Source: Crotalaria pallida | Lineage: Eukaryota; Streptophyta; Magnoliopsida; Fabales; Fabaceae | Direction: 5' to 3' | DNA: 64,000 bases | Assembly (NCBI GenBank): GCA_037953625.1 | Contig: CM075649.1 | Coordinates: 104,847,290-104,911,289, forward strand | Shown here: in pieces, positions 53,917 to 64,000 of the stretch | How positions within the stretch are numbered: position 1 is the first letter of the stretch | How the letters are laid out: each line of letters opens with the position of its first letter | Position numbers and translations under genes: made by a program | Notes under the pieces: model-generated | Databases searched by the model: none | The model's input: the letters and a program-made list of their open reading frames with translations, nothing else | What the model was told of the DNA's origin: nothing

Positions 53917-54537
53917 ATGGTGAGATCAAGCATTGCCTCAGGCTCTGGTGAGGAATCTGATTCCAACGTTTCTGAAGAGGAGTTGGCCGTAGGGGACGGC
54001 AACAGCCCCTAGCCCATCTCTTTTCCTTCTTTGTTGAGCTTCCTCCTCCCCGTTCGGACCCAGTTGAGCAGGGCTATCGAAGATGGATGGAAACTCCCCG
54101 TCCATCTCCTCCTTTCCCAAGTCCTCCAAAGTTAGGGAGTCTTTTTTCGGGTTCTCCTTCTGGGGCTACTGTAGTTCTGGACTCTAGTGCTTATTTGAAA
54201 ACTGAACCTATCCTTCACCCTAATAACCGAATGTTGGGGCCTTCTTTGCTTCGTTCTCGGTTGCTCCGTGCTAAGTTCCCCTGGTCATAACTTCACCTCC
54301 ATGTTAGAGTTACAGCAACCGGGGGTTGGCAAGACTGGGTTTATTCGGTATTTGAAACCGACCCCTCTTGTGTTACTATCTTGAACCAAACAGGTGTCGC
54401 TGAAGCAATAAGGACGTCCCCTGGCTTGGGAAGAAACAAGAGGGCTGCCGATTTGCATATTTGGTGCAAAGATGGTGCTCTGCTACGCACACCTTCATCA
54501 CTTCCTGGGGTGAGTTTACTCCCACCTTGGAAGATGT
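53917..54537 (+). pseudogene. Plant mobile domain (aminotransferase-like) pseudogene, 5' part
   Basis: ATG at 53917 opens MVRSSIASGSGEESDSNVSE and stops within 32 codons. Protein-like sequence continues in other frames (METPRPSPPFPSPPKLGS; KTEPILHPNNRMLGPSLLR; VAEAIRTSPGLGRNKRAADL), then, after a probable 1-base shift near 54460, VQRWCSATHTFITSWGEFTP and TLEDV. The RWC...HTF..SWGE.T.TLEDV pattern is that of the plant mobile domain, found in MAIN-like nuclear proteins and in some transposons. Element G interrupts it at TLED|V (duplication GATGT). Confidence 0.55.
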
Positions 54538-55102
54538 TGTAACATCCTTAATTTTAAATTTCAAGTATAAGTATTATAAAAATCAACTTAGAATTTAAAG
54601 AGTGTAGATTTTAGTTAAGTTAAGAGGAATTTAGGGGTATTTTTGATCTTAAGAACACCCTAATTTAGGAAATTATAAGTATAACGCCCAAGCCTCCAAA
54701 TACAATTTCCACCGTTGGATGTAAAGTTTAGGGTCTTAGGAAATTTCTCTCAAATTTGAGCAAGATCCGACTGGTAACGAAGAAATACGGTATTCGTAAA
54801 GGCGAAGAAAAAGAAAAAAAAGAAAGGAGCTGTAGCTGGTGCGTGTGGTACCATTGAGACCACAAAAACGGGTGGCTTCCACCAGAACCCACATTACTCA
54901 ATTCTTATTTCATGCATAAGTTCATTTGGTTGGCACAATACATAGAAACCATTCCAACACCATATTCTTCTCTGCTAGGGCACGAGCAGCACAACCATTC
55001 TCTTTAGTTCCATAAATCAACAAGCACCAACCATCACCCTTATCAATCTCCAACAATGTAAATAAAATAAATTCATCACCCTCTTTACTTCCAAACCTCA
55101 CG

Positions 55103-55133
<31 letters not shown>

Positions 55134-55360
55134 CTTTGTTTTTTTTTCAAGCTTTTGATCATGGAGAACTCACCACTTTATGCCTTCTAACCAAGAAGAA
55201 GATAAGAACAACAATCTCCCTTCCTACAACACTCACAATAGGGTTCTCTATCAATATTGGATTTTGGCTTTGTTGAGGTGGCAAGCAAGATTAAGGAGGT
55301 TTAAAGTCCCTAGATTCTAAAGCACAAATTGAGGTTTTTCTTACTTTTTATTAATTTGAG

Positions 55361-56436
55361 GTAAGGAGGGAGTATTACCTTACCTTAGGGATAAGTTTCT
55401 AGTATGAATATAAAGCTTGCTAAGAGTTGTTGTTAGTTTTATAATTTTGCACTTTAGGGTAGTTGATAAAACTAGTAGTTAGAACTTAGAAAATTAAGAA
55501 AATAAATTCTTGGCTTATTTTTGTCATGTGAACTGTGGCTTATTTTTGCTATATGAACTTCATTGGTGATGCTGTGATATATTATATATTCATACAGTAT
55601 GAACTTTGTTGCTTAAGTGTGAAAACATGTAATAAATTTCTCATTATTTAGGAACTCATAAAAATATAGAATGCCTAATAATTATTTTAGAAAAAAAATG
55701 AGAAGATTAATGGATGAAGGAATAGCAAAATTGGAAATAATATTGAGATTGAGAAAATTTAATGATATTGAAAGAGTATGTTAATAAATATCCCTTACGG
55801 CCGGTTGCAATTGTACGCGAGCCGGGGCCGACTGTGATGTGCGCGAATCGGTTAGTACGCGAAGAGGAAAATCACTTAAAACATGTAATGAAAAAGTGAA
55901 TGATTTGAAAGAATATAAATATATACAATAACCCCTTGCGGCCGGCTGCGATTGTACGCGAACCGGGGCCGATTGCGATGTGCGCGAATCGGTTAGTACG
56001 CGAAAGGGGAATAGAAACTAATCCTCCTGCGGCCGGTTGCGATTGTGCGTGAGCCGGGGCCGACTGCGATGTGCGCGAATCGGTTAGTACGCGAAGAGGA
56101 TAGTTTCTCCAAAATTTAAAGAATGCAGTTAAGACATTTAAAAGAGAGGAAAGTAGTAAAAAAATAATAAATAAATAAATAAATATGGTAAGGTTAGGAA
56201 TAAAATAAATGAGAAGCACAATATGTGAATTATTATGAAAATTAATAATTATTAAGTGAATGATTATGAGAAAATTGATAATATGATTTTGGTGTGCATG
56301 AGAGATTGTTTGGTATGACTATGTGTTTATGTAAACTAAATGGATTACATGTGTTTGGCTTAGTCGGTATTATATCATATCAGAAACTACTATTCCTAAT
56401 TTATGTGTAATGCTCACCTCCTTATTAATTTTTCAG
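55361..56436 (+). other. Predicted leader intron in G 5' LTR
   Basis: The donor TTTGAG|GTAAGGAGG (GT 55361-55362) and acceptor TTAATTTTTCAG (AG 56435-56436) are both strong plant sites. The same pair in the 3' LTR is 62226 and 63351. The intron contains the GC-rich units. The following exon (GTACCGAGGCAGAGC...) carries no clear ORF. Confidence 0.5.
55791..56102. repeat. GC-rich hairpin-like units in G 5' LTR (three)
   Basis: Units at 55791-55868, 55930-56012 and 56022-56102 share GCGGCCGGTTGCGATTGT, GAGCCGGGGCCGACTGCGAT and CGAATCGGTTAGTACGCGAA, inside DNA that is otherwise about 30 percent GC. Each unit has internal copies of TGCGAT..GTRCGCGA. Flanks pair: CCCCTT with AAGGGG, or TCCT with AGGA. 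The first unit combines the left flank of 3' LTR unit 1 with the right flank of unit 2, so it is a recombination product. Confidence 0.85.
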
Positions 56437-56463
56437 GTACCGAGGCAGAGCTTGCACTTGGTC

Positions 56464-56514
56464 TGACCGAGCAGGATTACTCTCCCTGTAACTCTCCCTT
56501 ACAGGGAGAGTAAG
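56464..56514 (+). promoter_or_regulatory. Perfect 14-bp hairpin near end of G 5' LTR
   Basis: TTACTCTCCCTGTA and TACAGGGAGAGTAA (about 56477-56513) form a 14-bp stem with a short loop. The 3' LTR has a shorter version (TACTCTCCCT / AGGGAGAGTA, about 63394-63416). It may mark the RNA 3' end or a structured leader segment; role unproven. Confidence 0.6.
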
Positions 56515-56895
56515 GTTTTATTTTATTAGGGAATGAAAATGTCCTGGACCTCATGACTTGATGATTATGTGATTCTCTGTTTTGATGTAAATATGTAAAT
56601 AGCTTTTGGGAGGTCCAGGACGGCTCCTTAGAAAAAGGAGTATTTCGGGAAATAACTTTTTCCACAAAACTTGTTTATAAGCTGCTGACTCTGAATTGCT
56701 AAATACTACTAATGTGATATAGGCTGATAGCCTTGCTGGCTTTGACTGTTATATATGAATGTGTTTATCAGGTTGCAGGAAGATTATAATATTTTGGTAA
56801 AGTCTGAAAAACAAACAAAACTCTGTCCGTTTGACAGGAGATTTTTAATAATTAAAAAGAAATTTTTAAATTCACTATTTTAATAATGGGTAGTT

Positions 56896-57661
56896 GAGGC
56901 TGAGCACTGATGGGATCAGCAGAGGAGGGGATTGGAGATGTCTAATCAGGCGATCACTTGGGAGTTGTTTAAAGCTCGCTTTCTTGGAAAATATTTTCCG
57001 GAGGATGTGCGCAGGGAGAAAGAGATTGCTTTCCTTTAGCTGGTGCAAGGTTCAATGACTATTAGTGATTATGCAGCACAGTTCGAGGATCTGGTTTGCT
57101 ATTCTGGCAGTTACAGGGATGCTAATGAGCGCACCAAATGCATTAAATTTGAGGCTGGTCTTCGTGATGATGTTCGTCTCTCTTGCGAATATCATAACAT
57201 TGATAATCTATCTCAGCTAGTGAACATGGCAAGTACTTATGAGAAGGGTCTTAAGCGGAAGATGGCTAATGACAGGAACAGAGCAGTTATGAGATCAGGT
57301 GGTCTATTAGGGGTAAAGTTTCGATGCAACGACCAGGTCCTTATCCCCAGCCTAAATCAGGCCCAGCTGGGAATGCTCCTGGTCCTATTCCGACTTGCCC
57401 GCATTGTGGAAGGCAGCACAGGGGAACTTGCTGGAATTTGAATCCGAACAGAAGGGAGATCACCTGTTATCGTTGTGGTCAGCAGGGACATTTTGCAAAC
57501 AATTGTGCTAAGGATGCAGTCAAGAAAGAGGTGAATGTGACTAGAGCACAGAAAGTTGGTGGCAGTCAGCCACTTCTAAGGGGCAAGGTGTATACCATGG
57601 ATGGAGATGAAGTAACTGATGCTGATGAACTGATCAGAGGTATTGGTTATGTTAATGATAT
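56896..57661 (+). pseudogene. Element G gag (C-terminal half)
   Basis: Gag begins abruptly at the deletion joint, within the W-W motif region. In-frame stops lie at 56908-56910 (TGA) and 57037-57039 (TAG). The frame then continues from 57040 (QGSMTISDYAAQFEDLVCYS, RTKCIKFEAGL). A frameshift near 57315 moves to a frame with CPHCGRQHRGTC and the knuckle CYRCGQQGHFANNC, ending at the MITE. The missing N-terminus and stops make it non-functional. Confidence 0.85.
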
Positions 57662-58107
57662 GAGTTAATAGTCACATAGGTCCTCGAAAGATACCTATGG
57701 AATCAGTTAGGTCCCTGAAAGATTAGTGGAATCTCTTAAATCCCCCAAAGATCATTTTGGAATCAGTTAGGTCCTTGAATGATTTTTGGAATCTCTTAAA
57801 CCCCCCAAAGATCAATTTGACGTCACATTAGTCCCCCATGAGGGACCTAACGGGATCCTATGTGACATATTAAATGCTTTGTTGGCCCAAACGTGACACC
57901 TTCTTATCATTCCAACATCACATTGGGGCCGACAAAGCATTTAACGTGCAATGTAGAATTACGTCAGGTCCATCTTGACGAAATTGAATGGGGGGGACTA
58001 ATGTGATGCCAAAATGATCTTTGAGGGGTTTGAGAGATTCCACAAATCTTTTAGGGACCTAACTGATTCCACAGGTATCTTTCAGAGACCTATGTGACTA
58101 TTAACTC
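57662..58107. mobile_element. Mutator-type MITE in element G (446 bp)
   Basis: The terminal repeats GAGTTAATAGTCACATAGGT / ACCTATGTGACTATTAACTC are perfect inverted partners. A 9-bp duplication TAATGATAT flanks it (57653-57661 and 58108-58116). Subterminal sequence is repetitive (AATCAGTTAGGTCC, GGAATCTCTTAAA) on both sides. The 9-bp duplication indicates a Mutator-like origin. It splits protease from gag. Confidence 0.92.
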
Positions 58108-58116
58108 TAATGATAT

Positions 58117-59515
58117 TCCATGTGGTATTCTATTTGATTGTGGAGCAACTCATTCATTTATTTCTATCAATTGTATGAAGAAGTTAGGATTATCTGCAAT
58201 TGAAATGCCTTATAAATTATTTGTTTCCACTCCTACAAATGTCGCGGTAGTCACATCCTTGATGTGTTTAAATTGCCCGCTTAGAGTGTTGGAGCGGGAT
58301 TTCAAGGTGAATCTGGTTTGTTTGCCTCTGGCTAATCTGGATATCATTTTGGGCATGGAGTGGATGTCACAGTATCATGTCCTAATTGATTGCCATCAGA
58401 AGTCAGTTATTTTTGGTGATCTTTCCTTATCGGCTATGGAAGTGGATGAAAAGTCCGATGTCAGTCAGATTCCTATAGTCTGTGAATTTCCGGAAGTCTT
58501 TCCTACTGAGATTCCCGGACTACCGCCAGTTAGAGAAGTGGAGTTCGGCATTGATCTCATGCCTGGCACAGGTCCAATTTCTATAGCACCCTATAGAATG
58601 GCACCTCCAGAGTTGGCAGAGTTGAAGAAGAAACTGGAGGATCTTTTGGCTAAGAAATTAATTAGACAGAGTGTGTCACCTTGGGGAGCTCCGATTCTTT
58701 TTGTTAAAAAGAAGGATGGGAGCCTTAGGATGTGCACTAACTATCAGCAATTAAATGTTGTGACAGTGAAAAATAAGTACCCACTCCCTCGCATCGACGA
58801 TTTGATAGATCAGCTTAGGGGAGCAGCAGTGTTTTCTAAGATTGACATCCGATCTGGATATCATCAGATCCGTATCCGAGAGGAGGACATTCCTAAAACC
58901 ACATTCAGGACTTGATATGGGCACTTTGAGTATGTGGTGATGCATTTTGGTCTTACGAATGCTCCTGCTATCTTTATGGATTATATGAACAGGATTTTCA
59001 GGCCTTACTTGGACTCATTCATCATAGTGTTCATTGACGACATTCTAATTTATTCAAAAAGTCCAAGTGAACATGAGGAACACTTGAGAATGGTGCTGAA
59101 GGTTCTCAAAGACAAGCAACTTTATGCAAAGCTTTCTAAGTGCAACTTCTGGTTAAAAGAGGTACACTTTTTGGGTCATGTAATTTCTGAGAAGGGTGTT
59201 GTTGTGGATCCTTCTAAGGTGGAAGCAGTGTTAAAGTGGGAGAGACCCAAATCAGTGACCGAGATCAGAAATTTTCTTGGCATGGCGGGCTATTATCGGA
59301 GATTCATTGAAGGTTTCTCTAAAATAGCTCTTCCTTTGACCATGCTAACTAGAAAAGATGTTCCTTATGAATGGTCCCCAGAGTGTGAGCACGGCTTCCA
59401 AGAGTTGAAGCGGAGATTGACAAGCTCACCAGTGTTGATTTTGCCTGACACAACCCAACCTTTTGAGGTGTATTGTGATGCATCAAAGCAAGGGTTAGGT
59501 TGTGTATTGATGTAG
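58117..59515 (+). pseudogene. Element G protease and reverse transcriptase
   Basis: Protease has DCGATHSFIS with catalytic Asp, then CLPLANLDIILGMEWM. RT follows (PYRMAPPELAEL, GAPILFVKKKDGSLRMC, FIDDILIYS, FLGHVISEKGV, FLGMAGYYRRFIEGFS) and the start of RNase H (VYCDASKQGLGCVLM). Stops are TGA at 58913-58915 and TAG at 59513-59515. One DYRQL-type position reads NYQQL. The remaining catalytic residues are present. Confidence 0.9.
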
Positions 59516-61370
59516 AAGGGAAAGGTGATTGCTTATGCCATCTAGACAACTCCGACAGCATGAACAAAATTATCCCACTCATGATCTTGAGTTGGCAGCG
59601 GTTGTCTTTGCTCTTAAAATCTGGAGACACTACTTGTATGGCACTAAGTTTGAAGTTTTCGGTGACCACAAGAGTCTCCGCTATCTCTTCGATCAAAAAG
59701 AGTTGAATATGAGGCAAAGAAGGTGGATGGAATTCATCAAGGATTATGATTTTAATCTCCAGTATCATCCCGGCAAAGCTAATGTGGTGGCTGATGCTCT
59801 AAGTCATAAGACTTTGCATATTAGCAATCTAATGATGAAGGAGCTGCAGTTGATCCGGGAATTTAGCAATCTCAATATGGGCATGCAGGTGAAAGAGAAC
59901 AGCATAGTCCTAGAAATGTTGGAGGTTACTAATGAATTTGTTAAGTTGATTAAGGAGAAACAAGCTAATGATGGGGAATTGCAGAAACGGTTGGATAGAG
60001 CAGCGGAAGAGGCGGAGCCTGACTTTAAGAAAGGTTCCGAAGGTATTATCCGATTCAGAAATCGGGTGTGCATTCCAATGGACCTGGAAGTACGCAGAAT
60101 GGTCCTAGAGGAAACTCACAAATCGAAACTTAATCTACATCCAGGCACCACCAAAATGTATCAGGATCTGAAGCGATTGTTTTGGTGGCCAGAGTTAAAG
60201 AAGGATGTAGCGGATTATGTGTCTAGATGTTTGGTGTGTCAGAAGGCCAAAATCGAACACCAAAAACCAGGTGGTTTGTTAAAGCCCTTGGAGATTCTCG
60301 AGTGAAAATGGGACAGTATAGCCATGGACTTCATATCAGGATTGCCAAGAACGAACACAAGATGTGAAGCCATTTGGGTAATTGTGGACTGGTTGACCAA
60401 GTGTGCTCATTTCATTCCTATGAATATGAAGTATAGTCTGGAGAAATTGACACAGTTGTACATCAGGGATACAGTCAGATTGCATGGAGTTCCTTCCAGC
60501 ATTATATCTGACCGTGATCCTTGATTTCTATCCAGGTTCTGGCAGAGTTTGCAGCAGGCACTAGGTACTAAATTAAGATTCAGTACAGCTTATCATCCCT
60601 AGACAGACGGACAAACTGAGCGCACTATTCAATCCCTAGAGGATTTGTTGAGGGCATGTGTGCTTGAACAATCGGGAAGCTGGGAAACCCTCTTGCCTTT
60701 GGTAGAATTTACCTATAATAACAGCTCTCACTCCAGTATCGGGATGGCTCCTTTTGAGGCGCTTTATGGCCGGAAGTGCCAAACGCCTTTATGCTGGTTT
60801 CAAATAGATGAGAACCTGCTAATCGGTCCTGATGTTGTGCAAGAAACGTCAGAGAAAGTCAAAATGATCAAAGACCAGATGAAAGCGTCTCAGGATCGTC
60901 AAAAGAGCTATGCTGATAAGCGCAGGAAACCCTTGGAATTTGATGCTGGTGATCATGTATTCCTAAGAGTAAATCCTGTTACTGGTATTGGACGAGCAAT
61001 TAAGTCCAAAAAGTTGACTCCGCGGTTTGTGGGACCGTATGAGATTTTAGAGAAGGTGGGTCCAGTTGTTTATAGAATTGCTCTCCCTCCTCATTTGACC
61101 AATCTTCATGATGTATTCCATGTTTCACAACTTAGGAAATACATTCATGACCCGTCGCATGTAGTTATAGTTGATGATTTGCCCTTAAAGGAGAATCTGA
61201 CGTTTGCAATTTATCCGGTTAGAATTGAAGATAAACAGGTGAAGAAGCTTAGAGGCGAGGAAATTTCTTTGGTCAAAGTAATTTGGAACAGGAACAATTT
61301 GGAAGAAGCTACATGGGAGCTGGAGAGTAAAATGAAGGAATCTTATCCACATTTGTTCGCTGCTAACTGA
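59516..61370 (+). pseudogene. Element G RNase H, integrase and chromodomain-like tail
   Basis: After a frameshift near 59538 the frame continues RNase H (THDLELAAVVFALKIW, GDHKSLRYLF, NVVADALSHK). Integrase has HKSKLNLHPG ... CLVCQ, IAMDFISGLPR, ISDRDP and TIQSLEDLLRA, then the GPY region RFVGPYEILEKVGPVVYRI and the terminal VRIEDKQVKKLRGEEI... ATWELESKMKESYP of Tekay type. Stops are TGA 60303-60305, TGA 60522-60524 and TAG 60600-60602. The normal end is TGA 61368-61370. Confidence 0.9.
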
Positions 61371-61406
61371 ATTTCGAGGACGAAATTCTGGTAAGTGGGA
61401 GAGGAT
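61369..61406 (+). promoter_or_regulatory. Inverted repeat and polypurine tract of element G
   Basis: GAATTTCG / CGAAATTC (61369-61388) overlaps the pol stop, as in element B. The polypurine tract TAAGTGGGAGAGGAT (61392-61406) abuts the 3' LTR. Confidence 0.8.
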
Positions 61407-63814
61407 TGTAACATCCTCAATTTTAATTTTCAAGTATAAGTATTATAAAAATCAACTTAGAATTTAAAGAGTGTAGATTTTAGTTCAGTTAAGAGGAATT
61501 TAGGGGTATTTTTAATCTTAAGAACACCCTAATTTAGGAAATTATAAGTATAACGCCCAAGCCTCCAAATACAATTTCCACCGTTGGATGTAAAGTTTAG
61601 GGTCTTAGGAAATTTCTCTCAAAATTTGAGCAAGATCCGACGGGTAATGAAGAAATACGACATTCGTAAAGGCGGAGAAAATGAAAAAAAAAGAAAGGAG
61701 CTATAGCTGGTGCGTGTGGCACCATTGAGACCACAAAAACGAGTGACTTCTTTGAGAAACCACCAGATTCCCCATTACTCAATTCTTCTTTCATGCATAA
61801 GTTCATTTGGTTGGCACAATACATAGAAACCATTCCAACACCATATTCTTCTTTGCTAGGGCACGAGCAGCACCACCATTCTCTTTAGTTCCATAAATCA
61901 ACAAGCACCAACCATCACCCTTATCAATATCCAACAATGTAAATAAAATAAATTCATCACCCTCTTTACTTCCAAACCTCACGCCTCTCTCTCTCTCTCT
62001 TTGTTTTTTTTTCAAGCTTTTGATCATGGAGAACTCACCACTCCATGCCTTCTAACCAAGAAGAAGATAAGAACAACAATCTCCCTTCCTACAACACTCA
62101 CAATAAGGTTCTCTATCAACATTGGATTTTGTCTTTGTTGAGGTGGCAAGCAAGATTAAGGAGGTTTAAAGTCCCTAGATTCTAAAGCACAAATTGAGGT
62201 TTTTCTTACTTTTTATTAATTTGAGGTAAGGAGGGAGTATTACCTTACCTTAGGGATAAGTTTCTAGTATGAATATAAAGCTTGCTAAGAGTTGTTGTTA
62301 GTTTTATAATTTTGCACTTTAGGGTAGTTGATAAAACTAGTAGTTAGAACTTAGAAAATTAAGAGAATAAATTCTTGGCTTATTTTTGTCATGTGAACTG
62401 TGGCTTATTTTTGTTATATGAACTTCATTGGTGATGCTGTGATATATTATATATTCATACAGTATGAACTTTGTTGCTTAAGTGTGAAAACATGTAATAA
62501 ATTTCTCATTATTTAGGAACTCATAAAAATATAGAATGCCTAATAATTATTTTAGAAAAAAAAATGAGAAGATTAATGGATGAAGGAATAGTAAAACTGG
62601 AAATAATATTGAGATTGAGAAAATTTAATGATATTGAAAGAGTGTGTTAATAAATATCCTTACGGCCGGTTGCGATTGTATGCGAGCCGGGGCCGACTGC
62701 GATGTGCGCGAATCGGTTAGTACGCGAAAGGGACTAAACATTTTCCTCCTGCGGCCGATTGCGATTGTACGCGAGCCGGGGCCGACTGCGATGTGCACGA
62801 ATCGGTTAGTACGCGAAGAGGAAAATCACTTAAAACATGTAATGAAAAAGTGAATGATTTGAAAGAATATAAATATATACAATAACCCCTTACGGCCGGC
62901 TGCGATTGTACGCGAACCGGGGCCGACTGCGATGTGTTCGAATCGGTTAGTACGCGAAAGGGGAATAGAAACTAATCCTCCTGCGGCCGGTTGCGATTGT
63001 GCGCGAGTCGGGGCCGACTGCGATGTGCGCGAATCGGTTAGTACGCGAAGAGGATAGTTTCTCTAAAATTTAAGGAATGCAGTTAAGACATTTAAAAGAG
63101 AGGAAATTAGTAAAAAATAAATAAATAAATAAATATGGTAAGGTTAGGAATAAAAGAAATGAGAAGCACAATATGTGAATTATTATGAAAATTAATAATT
63201 ATTAAGGGAATGATTATGAGAAAATTGGTATGACTATGTGTTTATGTGAACTAAATGGATTACATGTGTTTGGCTTAGTGGGTATTATATCATATCAGAA
63301 ACTGTTATTCCTAATTTATGTGTAATGCTCACCTTCTTATTAATTTTTCAGGTACCGAGGCAGAGCTTACACTTGGTTTGGCCGAGCAAGATTACTCTCC
63401 CTTACAGGGAGAGTAGCGTTTTATTTTATTAGGGCATGAAAATGTCCTGGACCTCATGACTTGATGATTATGTGATTCTCTGTTTTGATGTAAATATGTA
63501 AATAGCTTTTGGGAGGCTCCTTAGAAAAAGGAGTATTTTGGGAAATAAGTTTTTCCACAAAACTTCTTTATAAGCTGCTGACTCTGAATTGCTAAATACT
63601 ACTAATGTGATATATACTGATAGCCCTGCTGGCTCTGATTGTTATATATGAATGTGTTTATCAGGTTGCAGGAAGATTATAATATTTTGGTAAAGTTCGA
63701 AAAACAAACAAAACTCCGTCTGTTTGACGGGAGATTTTTAATAATTAAAAAGAAATTTTTAAATTCACTATTTTAATAATGGGTAGTTAAGGGTAGTAAA
63801 GTGTAGGTGTTACA
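61407..63814 (+). repeat. 3' LTR of element G
   Basis: 2408 bp. It retains the LTR end missing from the 5' copy (GTAGTAAAGTGTAGGTGTTACA region) and four GC-rich units (62657-62733, 62744-62823, 62885-62965, 62976-63054). Donor at 62226 and acceptor at 63350-63351 are intact. Confidence 0.92.
62657..63054. repeat. GC-rich hairpin-like units in G 3' LTR (four)
   Basis: There are four units of about 78 bp. Units 2 and 4 are flanked by TCCTCCTGCGG ... GCGAAGAGGA. Unit 3 is flanked by ACCCCTTACGG ... GCGAAAGGGGA and unit 1 by TCCTTACGG ... GCGAAAGGGA. The flanking bases change together, so each unit can close into a stem. Confidence 0.85.
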
Positions 63815-64000
63815 GATGTAGTCGTTCTTGTGAAGCTCCCTTCCTTTGGTGACAGTAACCTTTCTTTTTCCGATGTTGAAGAGAAATTTTATGACATGGC
63901 CAAGGAACTAAAGGCGACCATCATAGACAGTGCTAAATATTCTCGTGAACTGCTTCAACAGAGGAGGGAGTCTGGTAGTTCTAGAAAGGTGAGGGGTACT
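63815..64000 (+). pseudogene. Plant mobile domain pseudogene, 3' part (runs off window)
   Basis: After element G the frame resumes with VVVLVKLPSFGDSN, SFSDVEEKFYDMAKELKATI and SAKYSRELLQQRRESGSSRK, open to the window end. With the duplication counted once, this is in frame with the TLEDV end of the 5' part. It lies in the region after the plant-mobile-domain LEDV motif. Confidence 0.5.

Larger units (their letters stand above)
54538..56895 (+). repeat. 5' LTR of element G (3' end truncated)
   Basis: It aligns with 61407 to about 63788 until GGGTAGTT, after which gag sequence begins. About 26 bp of the LTR end are lost. It has a (CT)n tract (55102-55125) and three GC-rich units, versus four in the 3' LTR. 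Confidence 0.9.
54538..63814 (+). mobile_element. Ty3/gypsy element G (Tekay-type chromovirus), degenerate
   Basis: It starts TGTAACATCCTTAATT, ends TAGGTGTTACA, and is flanked by GATGT (54533-54537 and 63815-63819). The LTRs are 54538-56895 (3' end missing) and 61407-63814. A deletion joins the 5' LTR directly to mid-gag, removing the LTR end, PBS and gag start. Seven in-frame stops and at least two frameshifts kill the coding region, and a MITE interrupts protease. The domain order and C-terminal segment match element B, but the LTRs are unrelated in sequence and carry no LTR ORF or ACTCGAG cluster. Confidence 0.92.

Overview
The window is plant nuclear DNA, most likely from a dicot. The evidence is plant-type LTR retrotransposons (Ty3/gypsy Tekay-type chromoviruses, Ty1/copia elements and a Cassandra LTR with a 5S rRNA promoter), Stowaway- and Mutator-type MITEs, Helitron ends, and one intron-containing host gene with plant GT/AG splice sites. 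The species cannot be named from sequence alone.

Layout. 1-8466: a truncated gypsy gag (minus strand), a hAT transposase tail, and a 3.9-kb solo LTR (element A, 1774-5698). 8472-38730: one Tekay-type Ty3/gypsy element (B), bounded by a 5-bp duplication AGTGA on both outer sides. B is broken up by a minus-strand solo LTR (F, 12676-15858), a Mutator-type foldback MITE in the 5' LTR (10335-10830), a large TG...CA insertion in the 3' LTR (C, 21279-27231, itself carrying a Cassandra solo LTR at 23617-24017), and a young, nearly intact copia element (D, 28052-37500). 38731-41500: MITE and Helitron termini. 41644-49075: the only convincing host gene, a five-exon ferredoxin-reductase-like oxidoreductase of the pKIWI502 type, whose last intron holds a deleted minus-strand copia element (H, 45796-48266). 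49076-53900: intergenic DNA with nested MITEs and an LTR relic. 53917-64000: a plant-mobile-domain pseudogene split by a degenerate Tekay-type element (G, 54538-63814, target duplication GATGT).

Most unusual content. Three diverged gypsy LTR types (A, B, F; four copies in all) each carry, inside the LTR, a related open reading frame of 150-161 codons that I do not recognise. In every case it sits directly behind a splice-acceptor-like site, and upstream lie a TATA box and an essentially ATG-free leader ending in a strong GT donor. This looks like a one-intron gene housed entirely within the LTR. The same LTRs, and the unrelated copia element D, are studded with about 70 copies of the 8-bp palindrome ACTCGAGT, placed upstream of the TATA box and inside the predicted intron. 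Element G has a comparable LTR intron, but instead of the ORF its intron carries arrays of GC-rich units whose flanks co-vary as if they pair.

The retroelement genes follow the usual order (gag, protease, RT-RNase H, integrase for gypsy; integrase before RT for copia). Only D looks coding-competent. B, G and H carry frameshifts, stops or deletions. All coordinates, splice sites and homology calls were made by reading the sequence. No database search or computation was run.
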